In this document: in pieces, positions 45,114-53,749 of the stretch
Layout: the number at the start of each line of letters is the position of its first letter
Position numbering within the stretch: the first letter of the stretch is position 1
Assembly: GCA_024102915.1 (NCBI GenBank)
Contig: JAGFJG010000048.1
Location: 1-53,749, forward strand
From: Caldilineales bacterium
GTDB lineage: Bacteria; Chloroflexota; Anaerolineae; J102
Direction: 5' to 3'
Length of the DNA: 53,749 nucleotides
Notes under the pieces: generated by a model
What the model saw: the letters and a program-made list of their open reading frames with translations, nothing else
What the model was told of the DNA's origin: nothing
Databases searched by the model: none
Translations under genes and position numbers: made by a program

Positions 45114-45755
45114 ATGACAACCGTCAAAATCTGCGGAATCACCAACCTCGCCGACGCCGAGATAGCCCTGGACGCTGGGGCTGATATGCTGGGTTTTATT
45201 TGCTACCGAAAGTCACCGCGCTATGTCACGCCTGCGCAGATTGCGGCGATTCTACAAGGCCTGCACAGGCCGGTGATCAGCGTGGGCGTGTTCGTCAATG
45301 AGCCAATCGAATCGCTTCGCATAATCATCGATTCCGCCGGATTGAGCCTGGTGCAGCTACATGGCGATGAACCTCTGGCAATCGTGCAGGAATTGGCCGG
45401 AAAAGCGTTCAAAGCGGTGCGCCCGACCCGATTGGAAGAGACGAAACAGGCCAAGATTTACTACACGAAAATACAATCGACATCCGGCCCGGACCTGTTG
45501 ATCGACGCATACGACCCCAAAGCCTACGGCGGAACCGGCCAGCGCGCCGATTGGGGCATCGCTGCCGCACTTGCCAGAGAATGTCGGTTGCTGCTGGCTG
45601 GCGGCCTGACGCCCGACAACGTTGCAGACGCCGTTCGACAGGTGAGGCCGTGGGGAGTCGATGTCAGTTCGGGTGTGGAGATGTCGCCGGGACGCAAAGA
45701 CCCTGTTGCTGTGCACGCGTTTGTGAGGGCCGCCAAGGAAGTGGCGGATGGCTGA
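45114..45755 (+). CDS. trpF: Phosphoribosylanthranilate isomerase
   Basis: A 213-residue TIM-barrel enzyme for the third step of tryptophan synthesis. TrpF motifs are clear: VKICGITNLADAEIALDAGADMLGFICYRKSPRYV with the catalytic Cys, ISVGVFVNEP, LVQLHGDEP, LLIDAYDPKAYGGTGQRADW with the catalytic Asp, LLLAGGLTPDNVADAV and GVDVSSGVEMSPGRKD. Its end overlaps the NUDIX gene by 8 bases. Confidence 0.95.
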   Translation: MTTVKICGITNLADAEIALDAGADMLGFICYRKSPRYVTPAQIAAILQGLHRPVISVGVFVNEPIESLRIIIDSAGLSLVQLHGDEPLAIVQELAGKAFKAVRPTRLEETKQAKIYYTKIQSTSGPDLLIDAYDPKAYGGTGQRADWGIAAALARECRLLLAGGLTPDNVADAVRQVRPWGVDVSSGVEMSPGRKDPVAVHAFVRAAKEVADG

Positions 45756-46218
45756 ACTCCGGTTTGAGAGAGGGCCGGGCGTCACCGCTGGCGCGGATAT
45801 GCTGCTTGGTTGCGCGGTCGCCGTCATTGACGAGTGGGGACGCGTGCTGCTACAACGACGCACGGATGGCGATTACTGGGGATTGCCTGGCGGTCGCATG
45901 GAAACGGGCGATACGTTTATCGAAGCCGCTCGTCGCGAGGTGAGAGAAGAAACCGGGCTCGAGATTGAAATCGACCGGCTGTTGGGGCTATACTCGGACC
46001 CCGAACTTTGTGTGATCTACCCCAATGGCAAACGCGTTCAGGTCGCTTCTGCGACATTCGTCGCCGCCATTGTCGGCGGCGAGATGATCGAATCAAATGA
46101 AGAGACGGCGGAATTACGTTGGTTCCACAGCCACGACCTGCCGCCCAATATCCTGCCCACGCACATCCCGCGGCTCACCGATTTGTTTCACTGTCCTCCG
46201 CTTTTGCATATCGATTAG
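45748..46218 (+). CDS. NUDIX hydrolase
   Basis: A 156-residue protein with an intact Nudix box, GGRMETGDTFIEAARREVREETGLEI (GX5EX7REUXEEXGU), after AVAVIDEWGRVLLQRRTDGDYWGLPG. The family hydrolyses nucleoside diphosphates linked to another group; the substrate is unknown. It lies between trpF and trpB, an unusual place, and overlaps trpF, so it is probably cotranscribed. Confidence 0.92.
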   Translation: MAELRFERGPGVTAGADMLLGCAVAVIDEWGRVLLQRRTDGDYWGLPGGRMETGDTFIEAARREVREETGLEIEIDRLLGLYSDPELCVIYPNGKRVQVASATFVAAIVGGEMIESNEETAELRWFHSHDLPPNILPTHIPRLTDLFHCPPLLHID

Positions 46219-46260
46219 ATTCTCTTCAACACCCCGCCGTTCAACTTTAGCGACAGGCTT

Positions 46261-47487
<1,227 letters not shown>

Positions 47488-47530
47488 TGTGTGGGAGCAT
47501 TTGTAGCGGACGACGCGGTGGCGATGATTG

Positions 47531-47577
47531 CCCTCATCCCCCAGCCCCCTCAGCCCAGGCCGGGAGAAGGGGAGAAG
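47531..47577. repeat. GC-rich imperfect palindromic repeat between trpB and ftsK
   Basis: A sequence starting CCCTCATCCCCCAGCCCCC and running into CCGGGAGAAGGGGAGAAG folds into an imperfect hairpin. Very similar CCCTCACCCC...GGGAGAGGGG elements are common between genes in Chloroflexota and other genomes (recalled, not searched). It may act as a terminator for the trp unit. Confidence 0.55.
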
Positions 47578-47649
47578 CCAGAGCCATCAAGTGTAAACGA
47601 ACCTTTTGGCACTGCCAGGATGAAGTGACTTTCACCGGCGCGGCTACGA

Positions 47650-47678
47650 TTGCTAAGCTAGACATAAACTGCTATAAT
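47650..47678 (+). promoter_or_regulatory. Promoter of ftsK
   Basis: TTGCTA (47650-47655), 17 bases and a perfect TATAAT (47673-47678) lie 49 bases before the ftsK ATG at 47728. Confidence 0.65.
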
Positions 47679-47727
47679 GCGGCTTACGAACAAATGAGCT
47701 ATTCACAAAGCCGTTCCCCCAACAGCC

Positions 47728-50145
47728 ATGGCAAAGCGCGCAGCCAGCAGCACGACAAAAAGAAAAAGCGCCGGTTCGAGCGCCCGCAGCAAGCGTACGT
47801 CCACTGCGAAGCGAAGCAGTAGCAAGCGCAGCACCGGTCGGCGCGGCGCAAAAACCGATTGGGAGCAAATCGGTCGCACTCTGACCAATGGCTCCTTGTG
47901 GGGTGCAGCGGCGGTTTTGCTGGGCGTCTTCACCATCCTTGCTCTGATGAGCGAGCCTGGTGCATTCACTGGCTGGTGGGTCGATCAACTCAGCCAGACT
48001 TTCGGGTTGGGGCGATTCATGATCCCGATCGTTTTGGTGGCTCTGGGCGTGTACCTGTTCTTACGTAGCGGTGGTCATGCCGCCAACATTGCCTTTACCA
48101 GGGTGTTGGGCGTATTCATCCTGTGGATTGCGTTTCAGATGGGATCCAATCTGGTGGCGCAACTGGCGGACCCATGGACATTCGCAGAGTCGACGGCCAG
48201 TGATTATGGCGGTGAATTTGGGCTGGCGCTGAGCGACACGTTGCAGCAGGTGATGGGGGCGTGGATGGCCCTGGCGCTGGTGGTGTTGCTGGCGATTGTC
48301 GGCGTCGTCCTGGTGTTGGGCATCTCCTTCACCGACATGATGGCGGCTGCGCGCACGGTTGGCCAGACGGCTTCGACTCAAGTGGATTCCTTGCCCGATC
48401 GGCTGCGCCGCGACCCGGACCCGATCGGGGGACGGAGCTCGCGATGGGATAGTCTCAAGAGATGGTTTGTCGCCCGGCGAGCCGCACGAACCACAACGCG
48501 TGATCCGTACAATGGCATGGATGGTCCCATCACTACCCTGCCGCCCGACCTGACCAAACCCTCCACAGCCGGAAAGTCCGAACCTGTGCCGCCAACCGTG
48601 CGCATCATCGGGGCGGAACAGACGAACTGGCGACTGCCCCAGGTCGATCATATCCTCGATGATTTTGCTGGTACGGATCTAACCGAGGATGACCTGGCCG
48701 AGCGGGCACGGATTATCGAAGATACCCTGAGTGCGTTCGGCGTGCCTGTGACCGTGACGGAGGTGAATCGCGGCCCGGTGGTGACGCAATTCGGCCTGCG
48801 ACCGGGGTACGTCAATCGCAAAGTCCGGGGCGAAGACAAACGCATGAAGGTCCGTGTGAGCCGGATTCAAGCTCTTTCCAATGATCTGTCGCTGGCCCTG
48901 GCTGCGGCCCCGATTCGCATCGAAGCGCCCGTTCCCGGTCGCGATATCGTCGGGCTGGAAGTTCCGAACAGCAATGTGGCGATGGTGTCGCTGCGCAGCA
49001 TTATCGAATCGGAAGAGTTTAACCACCTGAAAGGCCCGTTGCGTATCTGCCTGGGTCAGGATGTCTCTGGTCGGGCGGTGGCCGCCAGCCTGGCGCGTAT
49101 GCCCCACCTACTGGTTGCGGGCGCTACCGGTTCCGGCAAGTCGGTCTGCATCAACGCCAGTATCTGTTCATTACTGTTCCAATACACGCCCGACCAGTTG
49201 CGCTTTGTCATGGTCGATCCCAAGCGCGTTGAATTGACCGGATACAATGGCATCCCTCATCTCATCGATAGCGTGGTCACCGACATCGACAAGGTGGTGG
49301 GGGTGCTGCATTGGGCGACCACGGAAATGGACCGGCGCTACAAGGAACTGGAGCGAGCCGGCGCTCGTAATATCGAGGCGTACAACGCCCGGCGTGTGGG
49401 CGAGGGCAAATCCGAATTGCCATACATCGTCATCGTCATCGACGAACTGGCCGATATCATGATGATGTCGCCGGAAGAAGTCGAGCGTTCGTTGGTGCGG
49501 TTGGCGCAGATGGCGCGTGCCACCGGCATCCACCTGGTCATCGCCACCCAGCGCCCTTCGGTCAATGTCGTCACCGGCCTGATCAAAGCCAACTTCCCCT
49601 CACGCGTCGCCTTTGCCGTGACCAGCCAGATCGATTCCCGCGTGATTTTGGACACGCCCGGCGCCGAACGCTTGTTGGGCCGCGGCGATATGCTGTTCAT
49701 GCGGCCTGATTCGGCCAAGCTGGCGCGCTTGCAGGGAGCGTTCGTCTCTGATGCCGAGGTGCAACGGCTGGTGCGCTATTGGCGAGGGTTGGGTTCAGCG
49801 CCGACGGGCGGGATGCAGCCGACGGGCGATTCCAGTTTTGTCGATGACGACGAGTTCGCCCAGCCAGGCGAGCCAGAGGTGCAGCGCCCGTTATGGGATG
49901 AGGTGATCGCTCAGGCGGAGGAACAGGCCAACCGAGACGTGCTCTATGATGACGCTGTGGCGATCGTGCAGGAGTCGGGGAGGGCCAGTACCAGCCTGTT
50001 GCAAAGGCGATTGCGAATCGGCTATACCCGGGCGGCCCGCCTGATCGACATGATGGAAGAGAATGGACTGGTAGGCCCGGATCAGGGCGGGAGTCGTGGC
50101 CGCGAGGTGTTGGAAATGGAGGATGTTGGGGAAGAGGAAGTCTAA
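47728..50145 (+). CDS. ftsK: FtsK/SpoIIIE DNA translocase
   Basis: An 805-residue protein. A very basic, Ser-rich N-terminal tail (about 1-45) is followed by four or so membrane segments (about 55-200), a short linker, an alpha-beta RecA-like motor with Walker A LLVAGATGSGKSVCIN (near 460-475) and Walker B YIVIVIDELADIMM, and a C-terminal gamma winged helix (DDAVAIVQESGRASTSLLQRRLRIGYTRAARLIDMMEENGLVGP) that reads KOPS orientation sequences. It pumps DNA through the closing septum and helps chromosome dimer resolution, in keeping with an origin or division-related region. It has its own promoter. Confidence 0.95.
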   Translation: MAKRAASSTTKRKSAGSSARSKRTSTAKRSSSKRSTGRRGAKTDWEQIGRTLTNGSLWGAAAVLLGVFTILALMSEPGAFTGWWVDQLSQTFGLGRFMIPIVLVALGVYLFLRSGGHAANIAFTRVLGVFILWIAFQMGSNLVAQLADPWTFAESTASDYGGEFGLALSDTLQQVMGAWMALALVVLLAIVGVVLVLGISFTDMMAAARTVGQTASTQVDSLPDRLRRDPDPIGGRSSRWDSLKRWFVARRAARTTTRDPYNGMDGPITTLPPDLTKPSTAGKSEPVPPTVRIIGAEQTNWRLPQVDHILDDFAGTDLTEDDLAERARIIEDTLSAFGVPVTVTEVNRGPVVTQFGLRPGYVNRKVRGEDKRMKVRVSRIQALSNDLSLALAAAPIRIEAPVPGRDIVGLEVPNSNVAMVSLRSIIESEEFNHLKGPLRICLGQDVSGRAVAASLARMPHLLVAGATGSGKSVCINASICSLLFQYTPDQLRFVMVDPKRVELTGYNGIPHLIDSVVTDIDKVVGVLHWATTEMDRRYKELERAGARNIEAYNARRVGEGKSELPYIVIVIDELADIMMMSPEEVERSLVRLAQMARATGIHLVIATQRPSVNVVTGLIKANFPSRVAFAVTSQIDSRVILDTPGAERLLGRGDMLFMRPDSAKLARLQGAFVSDAEVQRLVRYWRGLGSAPTGGMQPTGDSSFVDDDEFAQPGEPEVQRPLWDEVIAQAEEQANRDVLYDDAVAIVQESGRASTSLLQRRLRIGYTRAARLIDMMEENGLVGPDQGGSRGREVLEMEDVGEEEV

Positions 50146-50183
50146 ACTAACATCACAATGAAAACGATACTTTTGTCTGCCAG

Positions 50184-50267
50184 TTGACGATAGACCATTG
50201 ACGATGGACGATGGCAAAACGCACTGGCAAAACGTGCTCCATCGTCTATCGTCCGCCGTCTATCGTC
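50184..50267. repeat. Facing inverted heptamer arrays (GGACGAT / ATCGTCC) after ftsK
   Basis: The left arm is TTGACGA, TAGACCA, TTGACGA, TGGACGA and the right arm CATCGTC, TATCGTC, CGCCGTC, TATCGTC. They face each other around a centre with TGGCAAAACG twice. The transcript can fold into a long hairpin, perhaps ending ftsK and DinB-like transcripts, which converge here. The unit is that of 17883-17938. Confidence 0.85.
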
Positions 50268-50319
50268 GAGAACAAAACTATTGGTTTCGTCGTGACTTCA
50301 GTTTAATACCCTTTTCCCC

Positions 50320-50799
50320 CTACCGTTTGATCAAATCCCGAAAGACATTGATCTGAGCCGTGTGCTCGCGTTTGTGTCCATAAAACGAATAGGCGATAAA
50401 GTCGTCCAGATCGTATTCCATGCCATACCAGGGCAGCGCGCCTGTTTGCACATAGACCTGATCGGGGACGCGTGCTGCGATGCTGCGCACCCTTTCATGC
50501 GCCTCTTGATATTCGGCTAAGACCTGCTCCGCTGACATGTTTGATCTGCGCGCCACCTGCACATCGTTGAATTGCTGTCCGCCCGCCTTGAACGAATCCA
50601 GATAGGGCGTCGGCCCGCCCTCTAAAAAGCCTTGCAGGATATCGACCAGGGTGAGTTCGAAGGAGGCGAGGTGTGCGATGATGTCCTTGGTCGACCACCA
50701 TCCGCAAACATTTTCGGTATACCAATCGTCCATCGGCAGTCCATTCAGCCCTCGCAGGACTGTCAGGTGACCATATTTCAGGATGTCTCTTGCGTGCAT
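50320..50799 (-). CDS. DinB/ClbS-like family protein
   Basis: A 159-residue protein with the four-helix pattern of the DinB superfamily. It has an ILKYGHLTVLRGLNGLP opening, WSTKDIIAHLASFE with a metal-ligand His, and YSFYGHKREHTAQINVFRDLI near the end with two more His. Family members are metal-binding proteins with thiol-transferase or stress roles; none can be assigned here. It stands alone. Confidence 0.8.
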   Translation of the reverse strand: MHARDILKYGHLTVLRGLNGLPMDDWYTENVCGWWSTKDIIAHLASFELTLVDILQGFLEGGPTPYLDSFKAGGQQFNDVQVARRSNMSAEQVLAEYQEAHERVRSIAARVPDQVYVQTGALPWYGMEYDLDDFIAYSFYGHKREHTAQINVFRDLIKR

Positions 50800-51011
50800 G
50801 TGGGTTTTTTCTCCGTGTGCTGTGGGGTTTCGTCGTCGAAGTTACGCAGGTTGAGTATAGGGCGCAAGCGGATTCTGTCAAACCAGCGCTGCGACAGCCT
50901 GTCGAAATGATCTCTTCGCGGCACATTCTGCGATCTGGCGGCTTAACGCGGTATAATGCCCGCACCTTCATCCCCTTCGTCTGTATTCGGCCATCTGGGT
51001 TGTGAGTTGTT

Positions 51012-51371
51012 ATGACCGAAATTTTCAAAGATCCAGCCTTCCATTTCATCTGGCTCGAAGTCGGCGATCTGCCCACTTCGGTTGATTTCTATCGCCAGGT
51101 TCTTGGTTTCCCAGTGCAGGACGAATCCGGGACTTTCGGCGTCGTTCATCTCGAACACGGCCAGGTTTACCTGTCGCCAGGGACGCCAAAACCGTTCAGC
51201 GGCTATATCGCCATCGCTGTGCCGGATGTCGAGCGATTGCGCCAACGTCTTCTTGCGCATGGCCTTCCCGTTACCGAGGTGATCGACGAAGGCTGGGCGC
51301 AGTATATCAACGTCATCGACCCAAACGGCTATCGATTGATCCTCCTCCAACCCACCACTGAAGCTGGCTGA
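51012..51371 (+). CDS. VOC/glyoxalase-superfamily protein
   Basis: A 119-residue protein with the VOC beta-alpha-beta-beta-beta pattern: FHFIWLEVGDLPTSVDFYRQVLGF, then IAIAVPDVERLRQRLLAHGLPV, and the closing VIDPNGYRLILLQP. The metal-site Glu/His set is only partly evident, so it may be a binding or resistance protein rather than an enzyme. A TATAAT (50952-50957) lies 54 bases upstream without a good -35. Its stop overlaps the next start as TGATG. Confidence 0.85.
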   Translation: MTEIFKDPAFHFIWLEVGDLPTSVDFYRQVLGFPVQDESGTFGVVHLEHGQVYLSPGTPKPFSGYIAIAVPDVERLRQRLLAHGLPVTEVIDEGWAQYINVIDPNGYRLILLQPTTEAG

Positions 51372-53749
51372 TGAAACGCAGAATAATCACAATCGCCCTC
51401 GTATTTCTCTTTGTGAGCCTGTTGCCGGTTTTGCTGACGCGCGCGCAAGGTCCCGATCAATTTGTCGTCACCCTATCGCTCACCAGCAGAGAAAGTCGCA
51501 GCGCTCTGGCAGCTCGGGGCTATGACCTAGTTGGGGCCAGCAACGAGGGGGTCGTCCTGTTGGTCACTTCGGCTGAATTGCAAAAGCTGGAAGCGCAGGG
51601 CTACGACATCCAGAGCATCGATCCGCTGGATTTCCCCGCCAATTTCGACGGTTATCACGATTACGCCGAGATGGTGGCGGAAATGCAGTCGCTCGCCGCG
51701 GCGCACCCGGATATCGCGCGCATGCAGAGCATCGGCAAATCGTTGGAAGGACGAGATATCTGGGCGATGCGGGTCACGGACAATCCCGATATCGCTGAGC
51801 CGGACGAGAAAGGCATCCTGGTTTTCGCCAACACCCACGCCCGCGAACATCTCACACTGGAACAGGCACTGTACCTCTTGCACGACCTGTTGGACAATTA
51901 CGGCCTGGAAGGAGAGGCGACCAATCTCGTCAACCAGCGCGATATTTGGGTTGTGCCGAATTTGAATCCAGACGGCACGGAGTACGACATCAATAATTGG
52001 GGTGCGAGCCCGCCAGGCTGGCGCAAGAACCGTCGCCACAATGCGGATGGTTCTTACGGCGTCGATCTGAACCGGAATTTTGGATACCGCTGGGGATATG
52101 ATAATTCCGGCAGTAGTTCCACCCCCAGCAGCATTACCTATCGCGGCACTGCGGCTTTTTCCGAGCCGGAAACGCAGGTCTTGCGTGATTTCGCTCTCGC
52201 CCATCCCAATTTCACCATCAGCGTTTCGTTGCATACCTATGGCGAACTGGTGCTTTACCCATACGGTTACACCTATGCCGATCTGCCCGTAGATATGAAT
52301 GCGGGCGATCTGGCTATCCTTAAAGCGATGGCAAAACAATTTGCCAATCGCAATGGCTACACAGCCCAACAGGCCAGCGATCTCTATTTGATCAATGGCG
52401 ATTCCGACGACTGGCTTTACGGGCAGTTGGGCATCTATGCCTTCACTTTTGAACTCTACCCCACCGGTTCCCCGTATTTCTACCCGCCAGCCAGCGTCAT
52501 CCCCGCCCAAACAGCCCGCAACCGCACCGCCCTGCGTTACGGAATCTCCCTGGCCGATGATCCGGCCAAGGCTGTGAATGCCGGGGCGGATATGACCCCG
52601 CCCGAAATCACATTGCTCACGCCGCAGCCCGGCGATCCGCTTGACGAATCCCAACCCATTTCCGTGACGGTGGCCGTGACCGACAGCGTGGGCGTGACCA
52701 CGGTGGAATACCTGCTCGATGGCGTTACCGTCGCCGTGCGCACAGCGTCCGATTTCAGTCTGTCGTTGCCATTGGCGGCGGGGACGTACCAGCTCAGCGC
52801 CCGTGCCTTCGACGCCGCCCACTGGCAGGCTGTAGCGGATGCAATCACACTCGAAGTAGCGGTTGATCCCAATGCCACCGCCACCCCCACTTCTTCACCC
52901 AGCCCCACCGCCACGCCGACGCCGGTTTCAGTTTGTACAGAGTTACTGAGCAACGGTGATTTTGAGACGACCGGCGGTTGGACGTTCCCCGCCACATCCA
53001 ACTCCGGCGGTTATTCCACGCTCCAGGTTCACGGTGGAACTCGATCGGCCCGCCTTGGCCTATTGCCGGGCGCGGTGACTCAGCGAAATCCAGGGCCGGA
53101 ATACACGCTTTGGGGAGAACTCGTGCCTGAGGCCGCCGCTTACTCCACCGCCTATCAAGATATCGCCATCCCGTCCGACGCTGATAATGTCACACTGGAA
53201 TACTGGTACTATCCGGGTTCGCAAGCGAGTACGGGCGACCGTCAGCGCGTCACGCTCCTCAACACTGATAACTCCAAGGTCAAGGATCTGTTGTGGGTTC
53301 AGGAAAACGACCAGGCCTGGAAGTATAAGACACACAATTTGAACCAGTACCGGGGAAGGACTTTGCGTCTCTATCTCGAGGTATACAACAACGACACAGG
53401 CGCATCGGGCCGTACATGGATGTTTGTCGACGATGTAAAGTTGCAAGCGTGCGATGGCGCTACACAAACGCCCACGCCGACTGCATCGCTCACGCCGACT
53501 GCGACTGCAACCCCCAGCGAGACCCCCACTCCCACCCCCAGCCCTACGGATACCGCAACCCCGACCTCGACCGAAACGCCCAGCGAAACCTCGACGCCCA
53601 CCGTCACGCCGACTGCGACTGCACCCCCCCGCGAAACCCCTACTCCCACCCCTGGCCCTCCCGATACCGCCACCCCGACCCCGACCTCTGCCCCCGACGA
53701 AACCCCCCCCCCCACCCCCACCCCGCCGCCCACTCCCCCCCCCGCTGAA
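51371..53749 (+). CDS. Secreted M14 zinc carboxypeptidase, truncated by the window end
   Basis: The frame is open for 793 codons from the ATG at 51371 to the window edge without a stop. After a signal peptide (IITIALVFLFVSLLPVLLTRAQ) comes an M14 domain (about 90-400). Metal ligands are H156 and E159 (THARE) and H288 (SLHTYGE), substrate residues VDLNRNFG, and the catalytic Glu is E361 (FELYP). An Ig-like domain (about 415-490), a short Thr-Pro linker, a galactose-binding-like domain (LLSNGDFETTGGWTFP, about 520-695) and a long Thr-Pro tail follow. It starts within the VOC stop codon, so translation is probably coupled. It should act outside the cell, like the metalloprotease at 35768. Confidence 0.9.
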   Translation, partial: MKRRIITIALVFLFVSLLPVLLTRAQGPDQFVVTLSLTSRESRSALAARGYDLVGASNEGVVLLVTSAELQKLEAQGYDIQSIDPLDFPANFDGYHDYAEMVAEMQSLAAAHPDIARMQSIGKSLEGRDIWAMRVTDNPDIAEPDEKGILVFANTHAREHLTLEQALYLLHDLLDNYGLEGEATNLVNQRDIWVVPNLNPDGTEYDINNWGASPPGWRKNRRHNADGSYGVDLNRNFGYRWGYDNSGSSSTPSSITYRGTAAFSEPETQVLRDFALAHPNFTISVSLHTYGELVLYPYGYTYADLPVDMNAGDLAILKAMAKQFANRNGYTAQQASDLYLINGDSDDWLYGQLGIYAFTFELYPTGSPYFYPPASVIPAQTARNRTALRYGISLADDPAKAVNAGADMTPPEITLLTPQPGDPLDESQPISVTVAVTDSVGVTTVEYLLDGVTVAVRTASDFSLSLPLAAGTYQLSARAFDAAHWQAVADAITLEVAVDPNATATPTSSPSPTATPTPVSVCTELLSNGDFETTGGWTFPATSNSGGYSTLQVHGGTRSARLGLLPGAVTQRNPGPEYTLWGELVPEAAAYSTAYQDIAIPSDADNVTLEYWYYPGSQASTGDRQRVTLLNTDNSKVKDLLWVQENDQAWKYKTHNLNQYRGRTLRLYLEVYNNDTGASGRTWMFVDDVKLQACDGATQTPTPTASLTPTATATPSETPTPTPSPTDTATPTSTETPSETSTPTVTPTATAPPRETPTPTPGPPDTATPTPTSAPDETPPPTPTPPPTPPPAE

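Noticed and set aside
47694..47822. Short 42-codon frame starting before ftsK
   Set aside because: It overlaps the basic N-terminal codons of ftsK in another frame and has no ribosome site or family features.

Overview
The window looks like a stretch of a Chloroflexota (Anaerolineae/Caldilineae-like) chromosome. The grounds are several traits seen together: surface proteins with long Thr-Pro linkers, an LVIVD-repeat protein, a choice-of-anchor-Q type beta-helix protein, a SARP/BTAD regulator with the CxxC-containing BTAD variant, a DUF3417-type glucan phosphorylase, and dense GC-rich coding with ATGA overlaps. This is inference from gene content; no rRNA or tRNA gene was seen.

Layout. 1-3260: a transposase tail, a strong promoter, two perfect parS centromere sites flanking a methyltransferase gene, the primary sigma factor rpoD and a small YtxH-like protein, closed by a terminator. 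3307-5856: glycogen/glucan phosphorylase. 6027-11395 (minus): an exopolysaccharide operon of acyltransferase, O-antigen-ligase-like polymerase, two glycosyltransferases and a TPR protein. 11676-18468 (plus): a PII/CBS sensor overlapping an ArsB/NhaD-type transporter, a further glycosyltransferase, a TrmJ-like tRNA methyltransferase and a TIGR03032-TPR-glycosyltransferase-like fusion. 18669-25010: secreted or surface proteins (a frameshifted beta-helix protein, a small secreted protein, a 14-repeat LVIVD protein). 25316-29347: a 1343-residue SARP-ATPase-TPR regulator fused to an OppA-like solute-binding domain, read divergently from the LVIVD operon across a promoter overlapped by nested palindromes. 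29307-34153: ComEC, RlmI and three small genes. 34390-44900: a Gfo/Idh/MocA dehydrogenase, a giant double metalloprotease and a three-gene sugar-catabolic operon (class II aldolase, FGGY kinase, tandem FucA-like protein). 45114-50145: trpF, NUDIX, trpB and ftsK. 50320-53749: DinB-like, VOC and a secreted M14 carboxypeptidase cut by the window end.

The most unusual signal is a set of dispersed short arrays with a strict 7-base period (units such as GGACGAT, GGAGATT, GAACCYY, GTTGAAR). They lie between genes, often as facing inverted arrays, and also inside coding sequence: three are in frame in one protein, and one forms the 5' end of trpB. They recall the heptameric STRR repeats of cyanobacteria. 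The second notable item is the SARP-ATPase-OppA fusion, which looks like a cytoplasmic one-component solute sensor analogous in logic to SgrR.

Limits: all calls come from reading sequence and recalled family motifs. No database search, structure prediction or alignment was run.
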